Assembly: GCA_900314975.1 (NCBI GenBank)
Contig: OMXI01000025.1
Coordinates: 1 to 42,203, forward strand
Length of the DNA stretch: 42,203 bases
Source of the DNA: an uncultured Eubacteriales bacterium
GTDB lineage: Bacteria > Bacillota > Clostridia > Oscillospirales > Ruminococcaceae
Reading direction: 5' to 3'
This document shows, one piece after another, positions 23,866 to 32,066 of this stretch. Every line of letters starts with the position of its first letter. Position 1 is the stretch's first letter. A program made the position numbers and the translations under genes. The notes beneath the pieces were generated by a model, which was not told the DNA's origin, made no database searches, and saw only the letters and a list, made by a program, of their open reading frames with translations.

Positions 23866-24828
23866 TCAGTCCTTATAGTCCTTCATATCGGGGTATGAGG
23901 CTATCGCCCCGTGCCTTGTAACGCTGCGTGCGCAGAACTCGTTTGAGAAATCCACACACCTTTTCAGCTCGTCTGCCTGCATAGCCGCAAGTGTGTCTTT
24001 AGTTTTGCCCATCTGATTGAGCCTGAACAGAAACGAGCCGATAAAGCCGTCGCCTGCGCCCGTGGTGTCTATCACATCGACTTTTTTTGCGGGCGAAAAG
24101 CATTGGCAGTCTTTTGTGAAAGCGTATGCGCCGCCGTCTCCGCAGGTGTACACCACCGCCTTTACCTCACCCGTGAAAAGAAACGGCAGTGCGTCGTTGA
24201 TGTCGCTCTTTCCCGTGATGAATTCAAGCTCCTCGTCGGATATCTTCAAAATGTTGCAAAGCGGAATGAATTCAAGCACAGTGCTTTTCAGCCTGCTTCG
24301 GTCGTCCCACAGCTGAAAGCGCAGATTCGGATCAAAGCTGATGATGCCGCCGCGCTTTTTCATCTCGCTGACAGCCTTGCGGTGAGCATCTTTCATCGGG
24401 AAATCTCCCAGCGACACGCTGCAAAAATGCAAAGCGTAAGCGCCTTCAAAAACCTTTGTATCTATCTGTTCGGGCGTGAGCAGCATATCCGCAGACGGCT
24501 TTCTGTAAAACGAGAATGTCCTGTTGCCGTCGCCGGCAAGGCTGACAAATGCAAGCGCCGTATTCGCCTTGTCGGTAAGACTTATCGCCGAGGTGTCCAC
24601 TCCGAACTGTTCAAGCTCAAACATTATTTTGTGCCCGAAAGGGTCATCGCCGAGCTGTGAGATAAGCGACGCTTTGCCGCCAAGCCTTGCGTAAGCCGCG
24701 CACACATTTGCAGGAGCACCGCCAATTGCTGGGGCAAACGCACCCACCTCTCTGAACTCGCACCCATGTCTGTCAGGGATAAAGTCTATCAGCGCCTCAC
24801 CGATCGCGATAAGCCTGTCATTTGCCAA
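23866..24828 (-). CDS. scrK: fructokinase (PfkB family)
   Basis: Ribokinase-family sugar kinase of 320 residues that should phosphorylate the fructose released from sucrose-6-phosphate. The N-terminus ALIDFIPDRHGCEFREVGAF and GGAPANVCAAYARLGG (about 35-51) are typical of fructokinases. The ATP/catalytic motif DTTGAGDGFIGSFLF (about 252-266) carries the catalytic Asp. The start is a TTG at 24828 with GGAGGTG about 8 bases upstream, overlapping the scrB stop by 11 bases. Positioned between scrB and ptsH in the operon. Confidence 0.92.
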   Translation of the reverse strand: MANDRLIAIGEALIDFIPDRHGCEFREVGAFAPAIGGAPANVCAAYARLGGKASLISQLGDDPFGHKIMFELEQFGVDTSAISLTDKANTALAFVSLAGDGNRTFSFYRKPSADMLLTPEQIDTKVFEGAYALHFCSVSLGDFPMKDAHRKAVSEMKKRGGIISFDPNLRFQLWDDRSRLKSTVLEFIPLCNILKISDEELEFITGKSDINDALPFLFTGEVKAVVYTCGDGGAYAFTKDCQCFSPAKKVDVIDTTGAGDGFIGSFLFRLNQMGKTKDTLAAMQADELKRCVDFSNEFCARSVTRHGAIASYPDMKDYKD

Positions 24829-26112
24829 GATAATTCACCTCCATCGCTTTGAGCAAAGCCACTTCACAGGTAAGTCCGCGGGCTGTTACCGTCAGCTCTG
24901 TATCCTTTGGATAGAACCTTGTTGAAAGCACCTTTTCTCCGCCGCTCAAAAATATCTCCAAAGATGTCTTGTCCGCAAGCACTCTGATATTCTCGCAGCT
25001 GTCAAGCCTTGCACGCCTTACGTCTCTGCCGCAGCCGACCTTATCATCAATGAATTTTAAAGTGAAAACTCCGCCCTCAAAGGTCATCTCAACCGCGTCC
25101 GAAAGCCGCAGCTCAAAGCCCTGCGACTGCGCCGAGGCAGTCAGGTCAAAAGGCAGCTGAACTTCGCCCTTGCCGTCAAGCAGCGCTGTGCGCTGTGTGA
25201 CCAGCTGTTCAAGCTCTGCTATCGGTTCGCGCCGCAGCTTTCCGTCATCGCCAAGTGTCACCTCACACGGAACTGTCAGGCAGTGCTGCCAGCCAAGCTC
25301 TGTTGTGGGGTTTGAGTATGGTATGTCGCCTATGCCCATCCAGCCGATAAGTATACGTCTGCCGCCCGGTGCCTTGAACGTCTGCGGTGCGTAGAAATCA
25401 AATCCACAGTCCCACTCGGTAAATTCTCCCGTATCCATTTTTAAACAGCCAGAGCTGTAAACGTTCTGAAAGCGGTATTTTTCGTGCGCAACGCCCTGCG
25501 GAGAAATGCTTAAATATTCATTTGCACCTATGCGCAAAAAGTCGGGACACTCCCACATATATCCGAAATCGGCTGTGCGCACTTGCTTTTCAAACTCCCA
25601 ATTTTCAAGGTCGTGTGAACGGTAAGCACCATTTTGTACTCGCCGTCCTGCTCCCACACTTTTGGGTCGCGCACATGGCAGGAGCAGTAATCGGGGTAAT
25701 CGCTGTTGCGCAGCAGCACCTTTTTTTCGCTCATCGTCACGCCGTCCTTGGTGGTGACAAGTATAGTATTTGCACCGCGCCCTGCGGTTATGTAATCGTA
25801 GTCACCGTCCTGCTTGACATTTCCCGTGTAGAAAAGGTAAAGCGTGTCGCCCTTGACAAATCCGCAGCCCGAGTAAACGCCGTTTCTGTCATCGGGAGTG
25901 TCGGGGAACAGCACCGTCCCCGTGAACTCCCAGCTTGTAAGGTCTTTGCTTTGAAAATGTCCCCAGCACTTGTTTGCTGCACCCTCTGCGTTGTCGGGTG
26001 CGTATTGGAAATAGACGTGGTAGTATCCCTTGAACCAGCACAGCCCGTTCGGGTCGTTCAGCCAGCCGCTTTGCGGCTCAAGGTGGAATGCTTGTCTGAA
26101 ATCGTTTTTCAA
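24818..26112 (-). pseudogene. scrB: sucrose-6-phosphate hydrolase (GH32), frameshifted
   Basis: GH32 invertase-like enzyme that would cleave sucrose-6-phosphate to glucose-6-phosphate and fructose. The N-terminal frame (TTG 26112) has the nucleophile motif GWLNDPNG (Asp20), WGHFQSKDL and CHVRDPKVW. The second frame carries MWECPDFL (acid/base Glu), GWMGIGD and the C-terminal beta-sandwich to 24818. The first frame runs to VWEQDGEYKMVL and then goes off frame; the second picks up at YRSHDLENWEF. Family members have about 13 residues (GAxTxDxxGxxLLY-like) between these points. So roughly 40 bases seem deleted near 25623-25626, probably between short GTGCT repeats. Neither half alone would be active. 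Confidence 0.88.
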
Positions 26113-26117
26113 TCCTA

Positions 26118-28037
26118 TCAGCCCTTTTTCGTTTCAAGCAGCTTGTCAAGCAGCCCAATGCTGCCGGATGCTGCGGTGTTTATCTCCTCGTAGTCATCAG
26201 CGTTTGTGATGATGACGGGGGTAACTGTCTTATAGCCCTTGCTTTGTATCAGCGCCTTATCAAACGTGATAAGCGTCTGACCTCTCTTTACCTTGTCGCC
26301 CTCTGCAACGTGAGCCTCGTAGCCCTCGCCGCCGAGCTCGACCGTGTTTATCCCGACGTGGATAAGTATTTCCATACCGTTGTCAAGCGTAAGCCCGATA
26401 GCGTGGTGCGTGTCAAACAGCGTCTCGACCGTTGCGTCAGCAGGAGCAACGACCCTGCCCTCGCTTGGCTCAACTGCCGCACCCTTGCCAAGAACCTCTG
26501 CGGCAAATGTCTCGTCGGGAACGTCCTGCATAAGAACGACCTCGCCCTTGAGCGGTGAGTAAACTGCCGTGTCGTCATATTCTTTGCCTGCTGTGAGGTC
26601 TTCCTCTTGCGCCTTCGTTTCAGCCTTCGGTGCGTCAACCGAAGATTTAGTCTCTGCCTTTTCACCCTCTGTCACAGGATCCTTGTACATCAGCCACGAT
26701 GCGATAAAGGCAACGCCCGATGCAACAACGAAAGTGAGCAGATATCCGAGGAAGCTGTCTGTTGTGATAAGGAAACCGAACAGTCCTGTTACGCCGTTAG
26801 CCGTTGCAAAAACGTTCATCAGCGAAGCGACTGCTGCGCCGCACGCGCCGCCTATCATACCCGCGATAAGAGGCCTTACGAAACGCACGTTAACACCGAA
26901 GATAGCAGGCTCGGTTATGCCCATAAATGCCGACAGCGAGGAGGGAAGTGCCATAGCCTTTATCTTTTTGTTTCTCGACTTTATGCCGACAGCCAGAGCA
27001 GCTGCGCCCTGTGCAACGTTTGCAGCCGTAGCGATAGGCATCCATATGTTCTTTCCGTTGTCAGCCAGCATAGAAAGCTCGATAGCGTTGTACATATGGT
27101 GAACGCCCGCAACTACCGTCGGTGCGTAAGCTGCGCCCATAAGGAACGAGCCGATACCAAGTGGTATCGTTATCAGCCATTTTGCACCGTCAAGCACCCA
27201 GCTTTCAGCCTGCGAGAATACAGGACCTATCACCGTCAGCGTTAAAAAGCCCGTGATAAGTACGCTTACCAGCGGCGTTACGAACAGGTCAAACATCTCG
27301 TGAACGTGCTTGTGCAGCCACTTTTCAATGACCGCCAGCACCAGAACAGCGATAACAACAGGTATAACGTGACCCTGATAGCCCGTGTTCTGAATGTTCC
27401 ACAGCCCGAACCACGACCACAGCGTTTTGGTCTCTGCGCCGCCTGCGATAGACCACGCATTTACAAGGCTCGGGTGGATCATAAGCATACCGATTACTGC
27501 GCCGAGGTAGATGTTTGCGCCGAATATTTTAGCCGCACTTACAGCAATAAGTATCGGCAGGAAAGTCAGCGCCGTGTTTGAAAGCAGATCTAAAATGTTG
27601 TAGATGTAGTGGTCGCTCAGACTCGGGAATGCTCTTGACAGACCGCCGAGCAACCCGCAAAGCAAGCCCGTTGCAACTATCGCAGGAATTATCGGAACGA
27701 AAATGTCGCCCAGCGTCTTGATAGCTCTCTTGTACCACGGAGCCTTTGCCGCCGCAGCCGCCTTTACATCGTCCTTTGAAGCCGCCTCGACTCCCGCAAG
27801 GTCAATGAACTGGTCGTAGACCTTGTTCACCGTACCCGTTCCGATGATTATCTGAAGCTGTCCCGCAGCCTCAAAAACGCCCTTTACACCGTCGATGTTT
27901 TCAAGTGTTTCCTTTTTGACCTTGTCATTATCCGCAATGACAAGCCTTAACCTTGTGGCGCAATGCGCTGCACTTGCCAGATTATCCTTGCCGCCGATCG
28001 CATCAAGTATCTCGCCTGCACATGTTCTGTGATCCAT
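26118..28037 (-). CDS. scrA: sucrose-type PTS EIIBCA permease
   Basis: Sugar permease of 639 residues that imports and phosphorylates its sugar. Order: EIIB (about 1-90) with the phosphorylated Cys26 in ASAAHCATRLRLV; EIIC membrane domain (about 105-460; helices include FVPIIPAIVATGLLCGLLGG, and the conserved ITEPAIFGVNVRF motif); and a fused glucose-type EIIA (about 485-639) with HHAIGLTLDNG and the phosphorylated His560 in EILIHVGINTVEL. The GH32 and fructokinase neighbours point to sucrose. ATG after AAAGGAGAGG, behind an operator-containing promoter. The next gene starts 5 bases after its stop. Confidence 0.93.
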   Translation of the reverse strand: MDHRTCAGEILDAIGGKDNLASAAHCATRLRLVIADNDKVKKETLENIDGVKGVFEAAGQLQIIIGTGTVNKVYDQFIDLAGVEAASKDDVKAAAAAKAPWYKRAIKTLGDIFVPIIPAIVATGLLCGLLGGLSRAFPSLSDHYIYNILDLLSNTALTFLPILIAVSAAKIFGANIYLGAVIGMLMIHPSLVNAWSIAGGAETKTLWSWFGLWNIQNTGYQGHVIPVVIAVLVLAVIEKWLHKHVHEMFDLFVTPLVSVLITGFLTLTVIGPVFSQAESWVLDGAKWLITIPLGIGSFLMGAAYAPTVVAGVHHMYNAIELSMLADNGKNIWMPIATAANVAQGAAALAVGIKSRNKKIKAMALPSSLSAFMGITEPAIFGVNVRFVRPLIAGMIGGACGAAVASLMNVFATANGVTGLFGFLITTDSFLGYLLTFVVASGVAFIASWLMYKDPVTEGEKAETKSSVDAPKAETKAQEEDLTAGKEYDDTAVYSPLKGEVVLMQDVPDETFAAEVLGKGAAVEPSEGRVVAPADATVETLFDTHHAIGLTLDNGMEILIHVGINTVELGGEGYEAHVAEGDKVKRGQTLITFDKALIQSKGYKTVTPVIITNADDYEEINTAASGSIGLLDKLLETKKG

Positions 28038-28084
28038 AACAACCTCTCCTTTAGCCAGTCAGACTCCTGTTATCATACGAAATG

Positions 28085-28138
28085 TGAAACTGATTTCATT
28101 TGCACGTTCAGTATACCATATGGGATTTCAAAAGTCTA
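28085..28138 (-). promoter_or_regulatory. scrA operon promoter and ScrR operator
   Basis: Minus strand: -35 TAGACT (28133-28138), 17-base spacer, -10 TATACT (28110-28115). Just downstream lies the inverted repeat TGAAACTGATTTCA (28085-28098, plus-strand reading), shared with the scrR promoter. Confidence 0.65.
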
Positions 28139-28193
28139 TTGACTAAAAGGACAAAGTTGCATCACGTTAGTAGTAGGTTTCACACAGTTTCAG

Positions 28194-29180
28194 TTATCTG
28201 TCTGTCGATTCCCGCTCAACGACCTCGTAGCCCAGCTGCAAAATCCTCGGTGCAGACTTGCCGCGGTCTACCTGCGAAAGCAGCATATTTGCCGCCTCAA
28301 TGCCCGCGGTCTTGTAATGAAGATGTGCAGAGGTTATCGTCGTCGAGGTCAGCCTTGACAGTCTTGAATCGCCGATACCGCATACCATAACATCCTGCGG
28401 AATGCGTATGCCGTTTTCTTTGCAGTAAAGCACAACACCTGCGGCAATGCTGTCAGTCGCGCAGAACACGGCGTCGGGACGGCTTTTGCCCGAGAACAAA
28501 CGCCTCGCGTGATCATATCCCGATTCAGATGTGAAGTCTGCCGTTTCGTGATTTCCTCTGTGAAGGGTCAGTCCGCTTTCGTTCAATGCCTTCATAAAGC
28601 CGTCAAAGCGGAACTTTCCCGTTGCCATATCGTCCATTCGCACACCGACACAGGCAAGGTCAGAAGCGCCCTTGTCTATCATAAGCCTGGTGAGCGAGTA
28701 GGCAGCACCAAAGTCGTCGTGGCAAACGCAGTTGTACCCCTTGTAGTTCTGTCCGAGAATCACAACAGGCACGCGAATTTTATCCAGCACCGTCTTGTGC
28801 AGCTTGGTGAAAACGCTTGCCATAAGGATTATCCCGTCCACCCAGTTGTTGCGCAAAAGCTCAAGCGAGTCGATCTCCTTGTTATAATCGTTGGCAGTGT
28901 TGACCAGCAGCAGCTTGTAGCCCTGCTCGTTGAGCACCTCGCTTATGCCCTCGGTGATTCGCGCGATACTCTCGCTGGACAGCTTTGGTATTATCACCCC
29001 GACGAGCTTGGTGACCTTGTTTTTCACGCTCCTCGCCGACAGACTGGGAGCGTAGCCCGTTTTGTCTACCGCAGCCTTTATAAGCGCGATTTTCTCCTCG
29101 CTGAGATAGCCGTTGTTAAAGTATCTGCTTACGGCAGACTTTGAAACGCCTGCGATTTTTGCAAACTCGGAAATGTTCAT
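28194..29180 (-). CDS. scrR: LacI-family sucrose operon repressor
   Basis: LacI/GalR regulator of 328 residues. The helix-turn-helix and hinge are clear: ISEFAKIAGVSKSAVSRYFNNG (about 3-24) and LSARSVKNKVTKLVGVIIP. A periplasmic-binding-like domain follows (about 60-320) with DGIILMA, FCATDSIAAGVVLYCKENGIRIPQDV. ATG 29180 follows AAAGGAGGCGG. The gene lies directly upstream of scrA on the same strand with no clear terminator between. Near-identical operators downstream of both promoters support repression of itself and of the sucrose genes, with sucrose-6-phosphate or fructose as the probable inducer (inference). Confidence 0.9.
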   Translation of the reverse strand: MNISEFAKIAGVSKSAVSRYFNNGYLSEEKIALIKAAVDKTGYAPSLSARSVKNKVTKLVGVIIPKLSSESIARITEGISEVLNEQGYKLLLVNTANDYNKEIDSLELLRNNWVDGIILMASVFTKLHKTVLDKIRVPVVILGQNYKGYNCVCHDDFGAAYSLTRLMIDKGASDLACVGVRMDDMATGKFRFDGFMKALNESGLTLHRGNHETADFTSESGYDHARRLFSGKSRPDAVFCATDSIAAGVVLYCKENGIRIPQDVMVCGIGDSRLSRLTSTTITSAHLHYKTAGIEAANMLLSQVDRGKSAPRILQLGYEVVERESTDR

Positions 29181-29196
29181 TCAGCCGCCTCCTTTG

Positions 29197-29251
29197 TGAA
29201 ACTGATACCATATCTTTACACTATTATAATACTCCGCGCTTCCAATTTCAA
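29197..29251 (-). promoter_or_regulatory. scrR promoter and operator
   Basis: Minus strand: -35 TTGAAA (29246-29251), 17-base spacer, -10 TATAAT (29223-29228). The operator TGAAACTGATACCA (29197-29210, plus-strand reading) sits just after the expected start of transcription, as it does at scrA. Confidence 0.72.
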
Positions 29252-29409
29252 TATGCGCGCCGTACTGCTAACGTATTTTCTACGTTTTGCACATACTGCA
29301 AAAGCATTTTTTCAGCAGTTTAACAAAGCCCTGCATTTGCCGCCGCCAGCACTGCCGCACAAAAACACACCTGCCGATTTGTTTAGCAGCGCTGTTTGTC
29401 AAAAATCTA

Positions 29410-29438
29410 TTGACAAGGCGCGCCGTTAGTGCTATCAT
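29410..29438 (+). promoter_or_regulatory. promoter of the DUF6110/P-type ATPase operon
   Basis: -35 TTGACA (29410-29415), 17-base spacer, -10 TATCAT (29433-29438). Leaves a leader of about 105 bases before the first start codon. The 29252-29409 stretch between the divergent promoters shows nothing I can name. Confidence 0.75.
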
Positions 29439-29475
29439 AAAAGCAGTAGCTATGGCTGCTATTTTTAAGGGTAAG

Positions 29476-29497
29476 AGTTAGTCAATGCTAACTTTTT
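29476..29497 (+). promoter_or_regulatory. inverted repeat in the metal ATPase leader
   Basis: AGTTAG (29476-29481), 6 bases, CTAACT (29488-29493), then TTTT. It can be read as a DtxR/MntR-type metalloregulator site (such sites share TTAG/CTAA half-sites) or as a small attenuator hairpin. It lies between the promoter and the first gene. Confidence 0.45.
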
Positions 29498-29549
29498 GCT
29501 CTCAAATCCCGCAGATAGAGGAAATTCAAATCAGAAAGGAATGTTTTGT

Positions 29550-29825
29550 ATGAATGCAGTAAAAAACATAGCAGTATTTGTCGGGGGAGTTGTGTTCGGT
29601 TCACTCGGTTTCAAGCTGCTCGCAAGCAAGGAAGCAAAGAAGGTATATGTACATACCGCAGCAGCGGCTATGAGAGCCAGAAGCAGCGTGATGACCGACG
29701 TTACAAAGGTGCGTGAGAGCTGCGGCGATATCGTTGCCGAGGCAAAGCAGCTCAACGAGCAAAAGCGTGCCGAGCAGGATGAAAAAGCACAGGTCATTGA
29801 AGACGAAAGCGAAGCGGTACAGTAA
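29550..29825 (+). CDS. DUF6110 family protein
   Basis: Small protein of 91 residues with an N-terminal membrane helix (NIAVFVGGVVFGSLGFKLLAS, split by Gly residues), followed by a basic and then acidic helical region (KKVYVHTAAAAMRARSSVMT, ending DEKAQVIEDESEAVQ). I recognise it as DUF6110, which regularly precedes a P1B-type ATPase in Firmicutes. ATG 29550 follows AAGGA; upstream in-frame ATGs lack spacing. Its stop and the ATPase start share a base (TAATG), so the two are translationally coupled and probably act together at the membrane, perhaps as an accessory subunit. Confidence 0.8.
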   Translation: MNAVKNIAVFVGGVVFGSLGFKLLASKEAKKVYVHTAAAAMRARSSVMTDVTKVRESCGDIVAEAKQLNEQKRAEQDEKAQVIEDESEAVQ

Positions 29826-31912
29826 TGAAATGCACTATCCTACACGAATGCAGGGGACGTATCAGAGTACATATCCAGCGCCCGTATATGACCTTGCATC
29901 AGGCGGATATACTTGAGTACTATCTTCGTGCAAAGCCATTCGTGACAAGTGCCAGGGTGTACGACCGCACGGGTGATGCAGTCATCTGCTACAGCGCACA
30001 AAGGGCTGATGTCATCAAAGCGCTTGCAGGGTTTTCGTATGACGATAAGTCGGCGCAGGCGCTTGTTCCCGAGCATACCAGCCGCGAGCTTGACCGCGAA
30101 TTTGAGGATAAACTGATAAACTCCATTATTATGCGCTGCGTAAGGCGGCTGCTGCTGCCTGCACCGCTGGGATTTGCAGTGTCGGTTTTCCACGCGATGA
30201 AGTACGTAAGGGAGGCACTTTCCTCGCTGTCAAAGGGCAGAATTGAGGTCAGCGTGCTTGACGCAACGGCGATAACAGCCTCGCTGATAAGGCGCGAGCA
30301 GAAAACCGCAGCCTCGGTAATGTTTATGCTGGGTATCGGCGAAATGCTTGAGGACTGGACACGCAAAAAGTCGGTTGACGAGCTTGCAAGCGTGATGTCG
30401 CTCGGCGTTGACAAGGTATGGCTGCATAAGCCGGGCGGCGATGTGCTTGTTGCGCTTGACACGGTAAATGCAGGCGACGAGCTTGTTGTGCGCACGGGAA
30501 GTATGATACCGCTTGACAGCGTGGTAGTCTCGGGTGAGGCTGCGATAAACCAGTCATCGCTCACGGGTGAAAGTCTGCCTGTCCACAAGGGCGAGGGCAG
30601 CTATGTCTACGCAGGCACTGTCGTTGAAGACGGAAGTGTCGTTATCCGCGTTGACAAGATATCGGGCAGCGGCAAATACGACCGTATCGTCAAGATGATA
30701 GAGGAATCGGAAAAGCTGAAATCCGCCGCGGAAAGCAAAGCGTCAACACTTGCGGATAAACTGGTACCGTACTGCCTTGCAGGCACGGTGCTGACCTATC
30801 TGCTGACAAGAAACGCAATGAAAGCCGTGTCGATACTTATGGTCGATTTCTCCTGCGCACTAAAGCTGGCAATGCCTATCTCGGTCATCAGCGCGATGCG
30901 TGAATGCGGCAAGAGAGGCATAACCGTCAAGGGCGGAAAGCTCCTTGAGTCTGTCGCAAAAGCAGACACAATAGTTTTTGACAAAACAGGAACGCTTACC
31001 CATTCCCAGCCAAGAGTTGCAGCTGTCGTGTCCTTTGGCGGCAATGACGAAGCCGAAATGCTGCGCCTTGCAGCCTGCCTTGAAGAGCATTATCCCCATT
31101 CGATAGCAAATGCTGTCGTAGAGGAGGCAAAGGAAAGAGGGCTTGACCACGAGGAGCGCCACTCGACAGTTGAGTATGTCGTTGCGCACGGCATTTCAAG
31201 CACAGTCGGCGGCAAAAAAGCAGTTATCGGCAGCTACCATTTTGTTTTTGAGGACGAGGGCTGTACAGTCCCCGAGGCAGAGCAGAGCAAATTTGACAGC
31301 CTGCCGTCAGAGTTCTCACATCTTTACCTTGCCGTCGGCGGAGAGCTTGCCGCGGTCATCTGCATACAAGACCCTCTGCGCAGCGAAGCAAAGCAGGTCA
31401 TCAGCGAACTGCACAGCCTTGGGATAAAGAAAGTCGTTATGATGACGGGCGATAACGAACGCACAGCACGCAGCGTCGCAAAAGCCGTCGGCGTTGACGA
31501 TTTCTACTACGAGGTGCTGCCCGAGGATAAAGCGAACTTTATCAAAAACGAGTGCGAGGGCGGCAGCTGTGTGATTATGGTCGGTGACGGCGTCAACGAT
31601 TCTCCTGCACTTTCACAGTCCGATGCAGGCATAGCAATAAGCTCGGGCGCCGCGATAGCAAAGGAGATAGCAGACATCACCGTTTCCGCACAGGACCTGT
31701 ACTGCCTGCTTGCACTTCGCACTATAAGCAGCGAAATGATGAAACGCATAGACCGAAACTACAAAACGATAATCAGCTTCAATGCAGCACTTATGCTGCT
31801 CGGCGCGTGCGGAGTGATTACCCCGACGCTTTCGGCACTTTTGCACAATTCATCAACTATAGCGATAACTCTTGCAAGTATGCGCAATTACCTTTCAGAC
31901 GAACCTCAGTAA
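29825..31912 (+). CDS. P1B-type metal-transporting ATPase with SCALKLAMP site
   Basis: Membrane metal pump of 695 residues. The N-terminus (about 1-75) resembles an HMA domain but lacks its CxxC. The actuator motif TGES is at 247-250, the phosphorylated Asp386 in DKTGTLT, the HP-type motif in HYPHSIANAV, and GDGVND in the hinge. The membrane metal site is SCALKLAMP (343-351): a single Cys where ZntA/CopA-like pumps have CPC or CPx, closer to the CtpC/CtpD-like pumps linked to manganese or iron. Few N-terminal helices are evident. It is coupled to DUF6110 by a TAATG overlap and ends in a strong terminator. The metal is inferred, not shown. Confidence 0.88.
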   Translation: MKCTILHECRGRIRVHIQRPYMTLHQADILEYYLRAKPFVTSARVYDRTGDAVICYSAQRADVIKALAGFSYDDKSAQALVPEHTSRELDREFEDKLINSIIMRCVRRLLLPAPLGFAVSVFHAMKYVREALSSLSKGRIEVSVLDATAITASLIRREQKTAASVMFMLGIGEMLEDWTRKKSVDELASVMSLGVDKVWLHKPGGDVLVALDTVNAGDELVVRTGSMIPLDSVVVSGEAAINQSSLTGESLPVHKGEGSYVYAGTVVEDGSVVIRVDKISGSGKYDRIVKMIEESEKLKSAAESKASTLADKLVPYCLAGTVLTYLLTRNAMKAVSILMVDFSCALKLAMPISVISAMRECGKRGITVKGGKLLESVAKADTIVFDKTGTLTHSQPRVAAVVSFGGNDEAEMLRLAACLEEHYPHSIANAVVEEAKERGLDHEERHSTVEYVVAHGISSTVGGKKAVIGSYHFVFEDEGCTVPEAEQSKFDSLPSEFSHLYLAVGGELAAVICIQDPLRSEAKQVISELHSLGIKKVVMMTGDNERTARSVAKAVGVDDFYYEVLPEDKANFIKNECEGGSCVIMVGDGVNDSPALSQSDAGIAISSGAAIAKEIADITVSAQDLYCLLALRTISSEMMKRIDRNYKTIISFNAALMLLGACGVITPTLSALLHNSSTIAITLASMRNYLSDEPQ

Positions 31913-31920
31913 CACAAAAA

Positions 31921-31960
31921 AGCAAAGTTCCCCTTGGAAAAATCCGAGGGGAACTTTTTG
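31921..31960 (+). terminator. strong terminator of the metal ATPase operon
   Basis: Stem of about 15 bp (31923-31938 with 31943-31957, one G-T pair) around a 4-base loop, ending in TTTTTG. Confidence 0.88.
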
Positions 31961-32009
31961 CTGTCCGAAAAGCAGTCTGTCGTCAATCCACGCTCCGTAG
32001 AGAAACGTA

Positions 32010-32038
32010 TTGAAATCCTTACGGATATATGATAGAAT
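32010..32038 (+). promoter_or_regulatory. promoter of the DUF5131-DUF4186 operon
   Basis: -35 TTGAAA (32010-32015), 17-base spacer, -10 TAGAAT (32033-32038), about 29 bases before ATG 32067. Confidence 0.72.
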
Positions 32039-32066
32039 AAAGAAAACTGCGAAAGGAAATAAGCAT

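Noticed and set aside
26607-27245. Plus-strand frame of about 212 codons opposite scrA
   Set aside because: Cys/Arg/His-rich antisense translation of the EIIC domain, with no start signals.
29440-29549. Possible manganese (yybP-ykoY) or other riboswitch in the ATPase leader
   Set aside because: I do not see the conserved yybP-ykoY loops; only a simple inverted repeat is supported, so no riboswitch is called.
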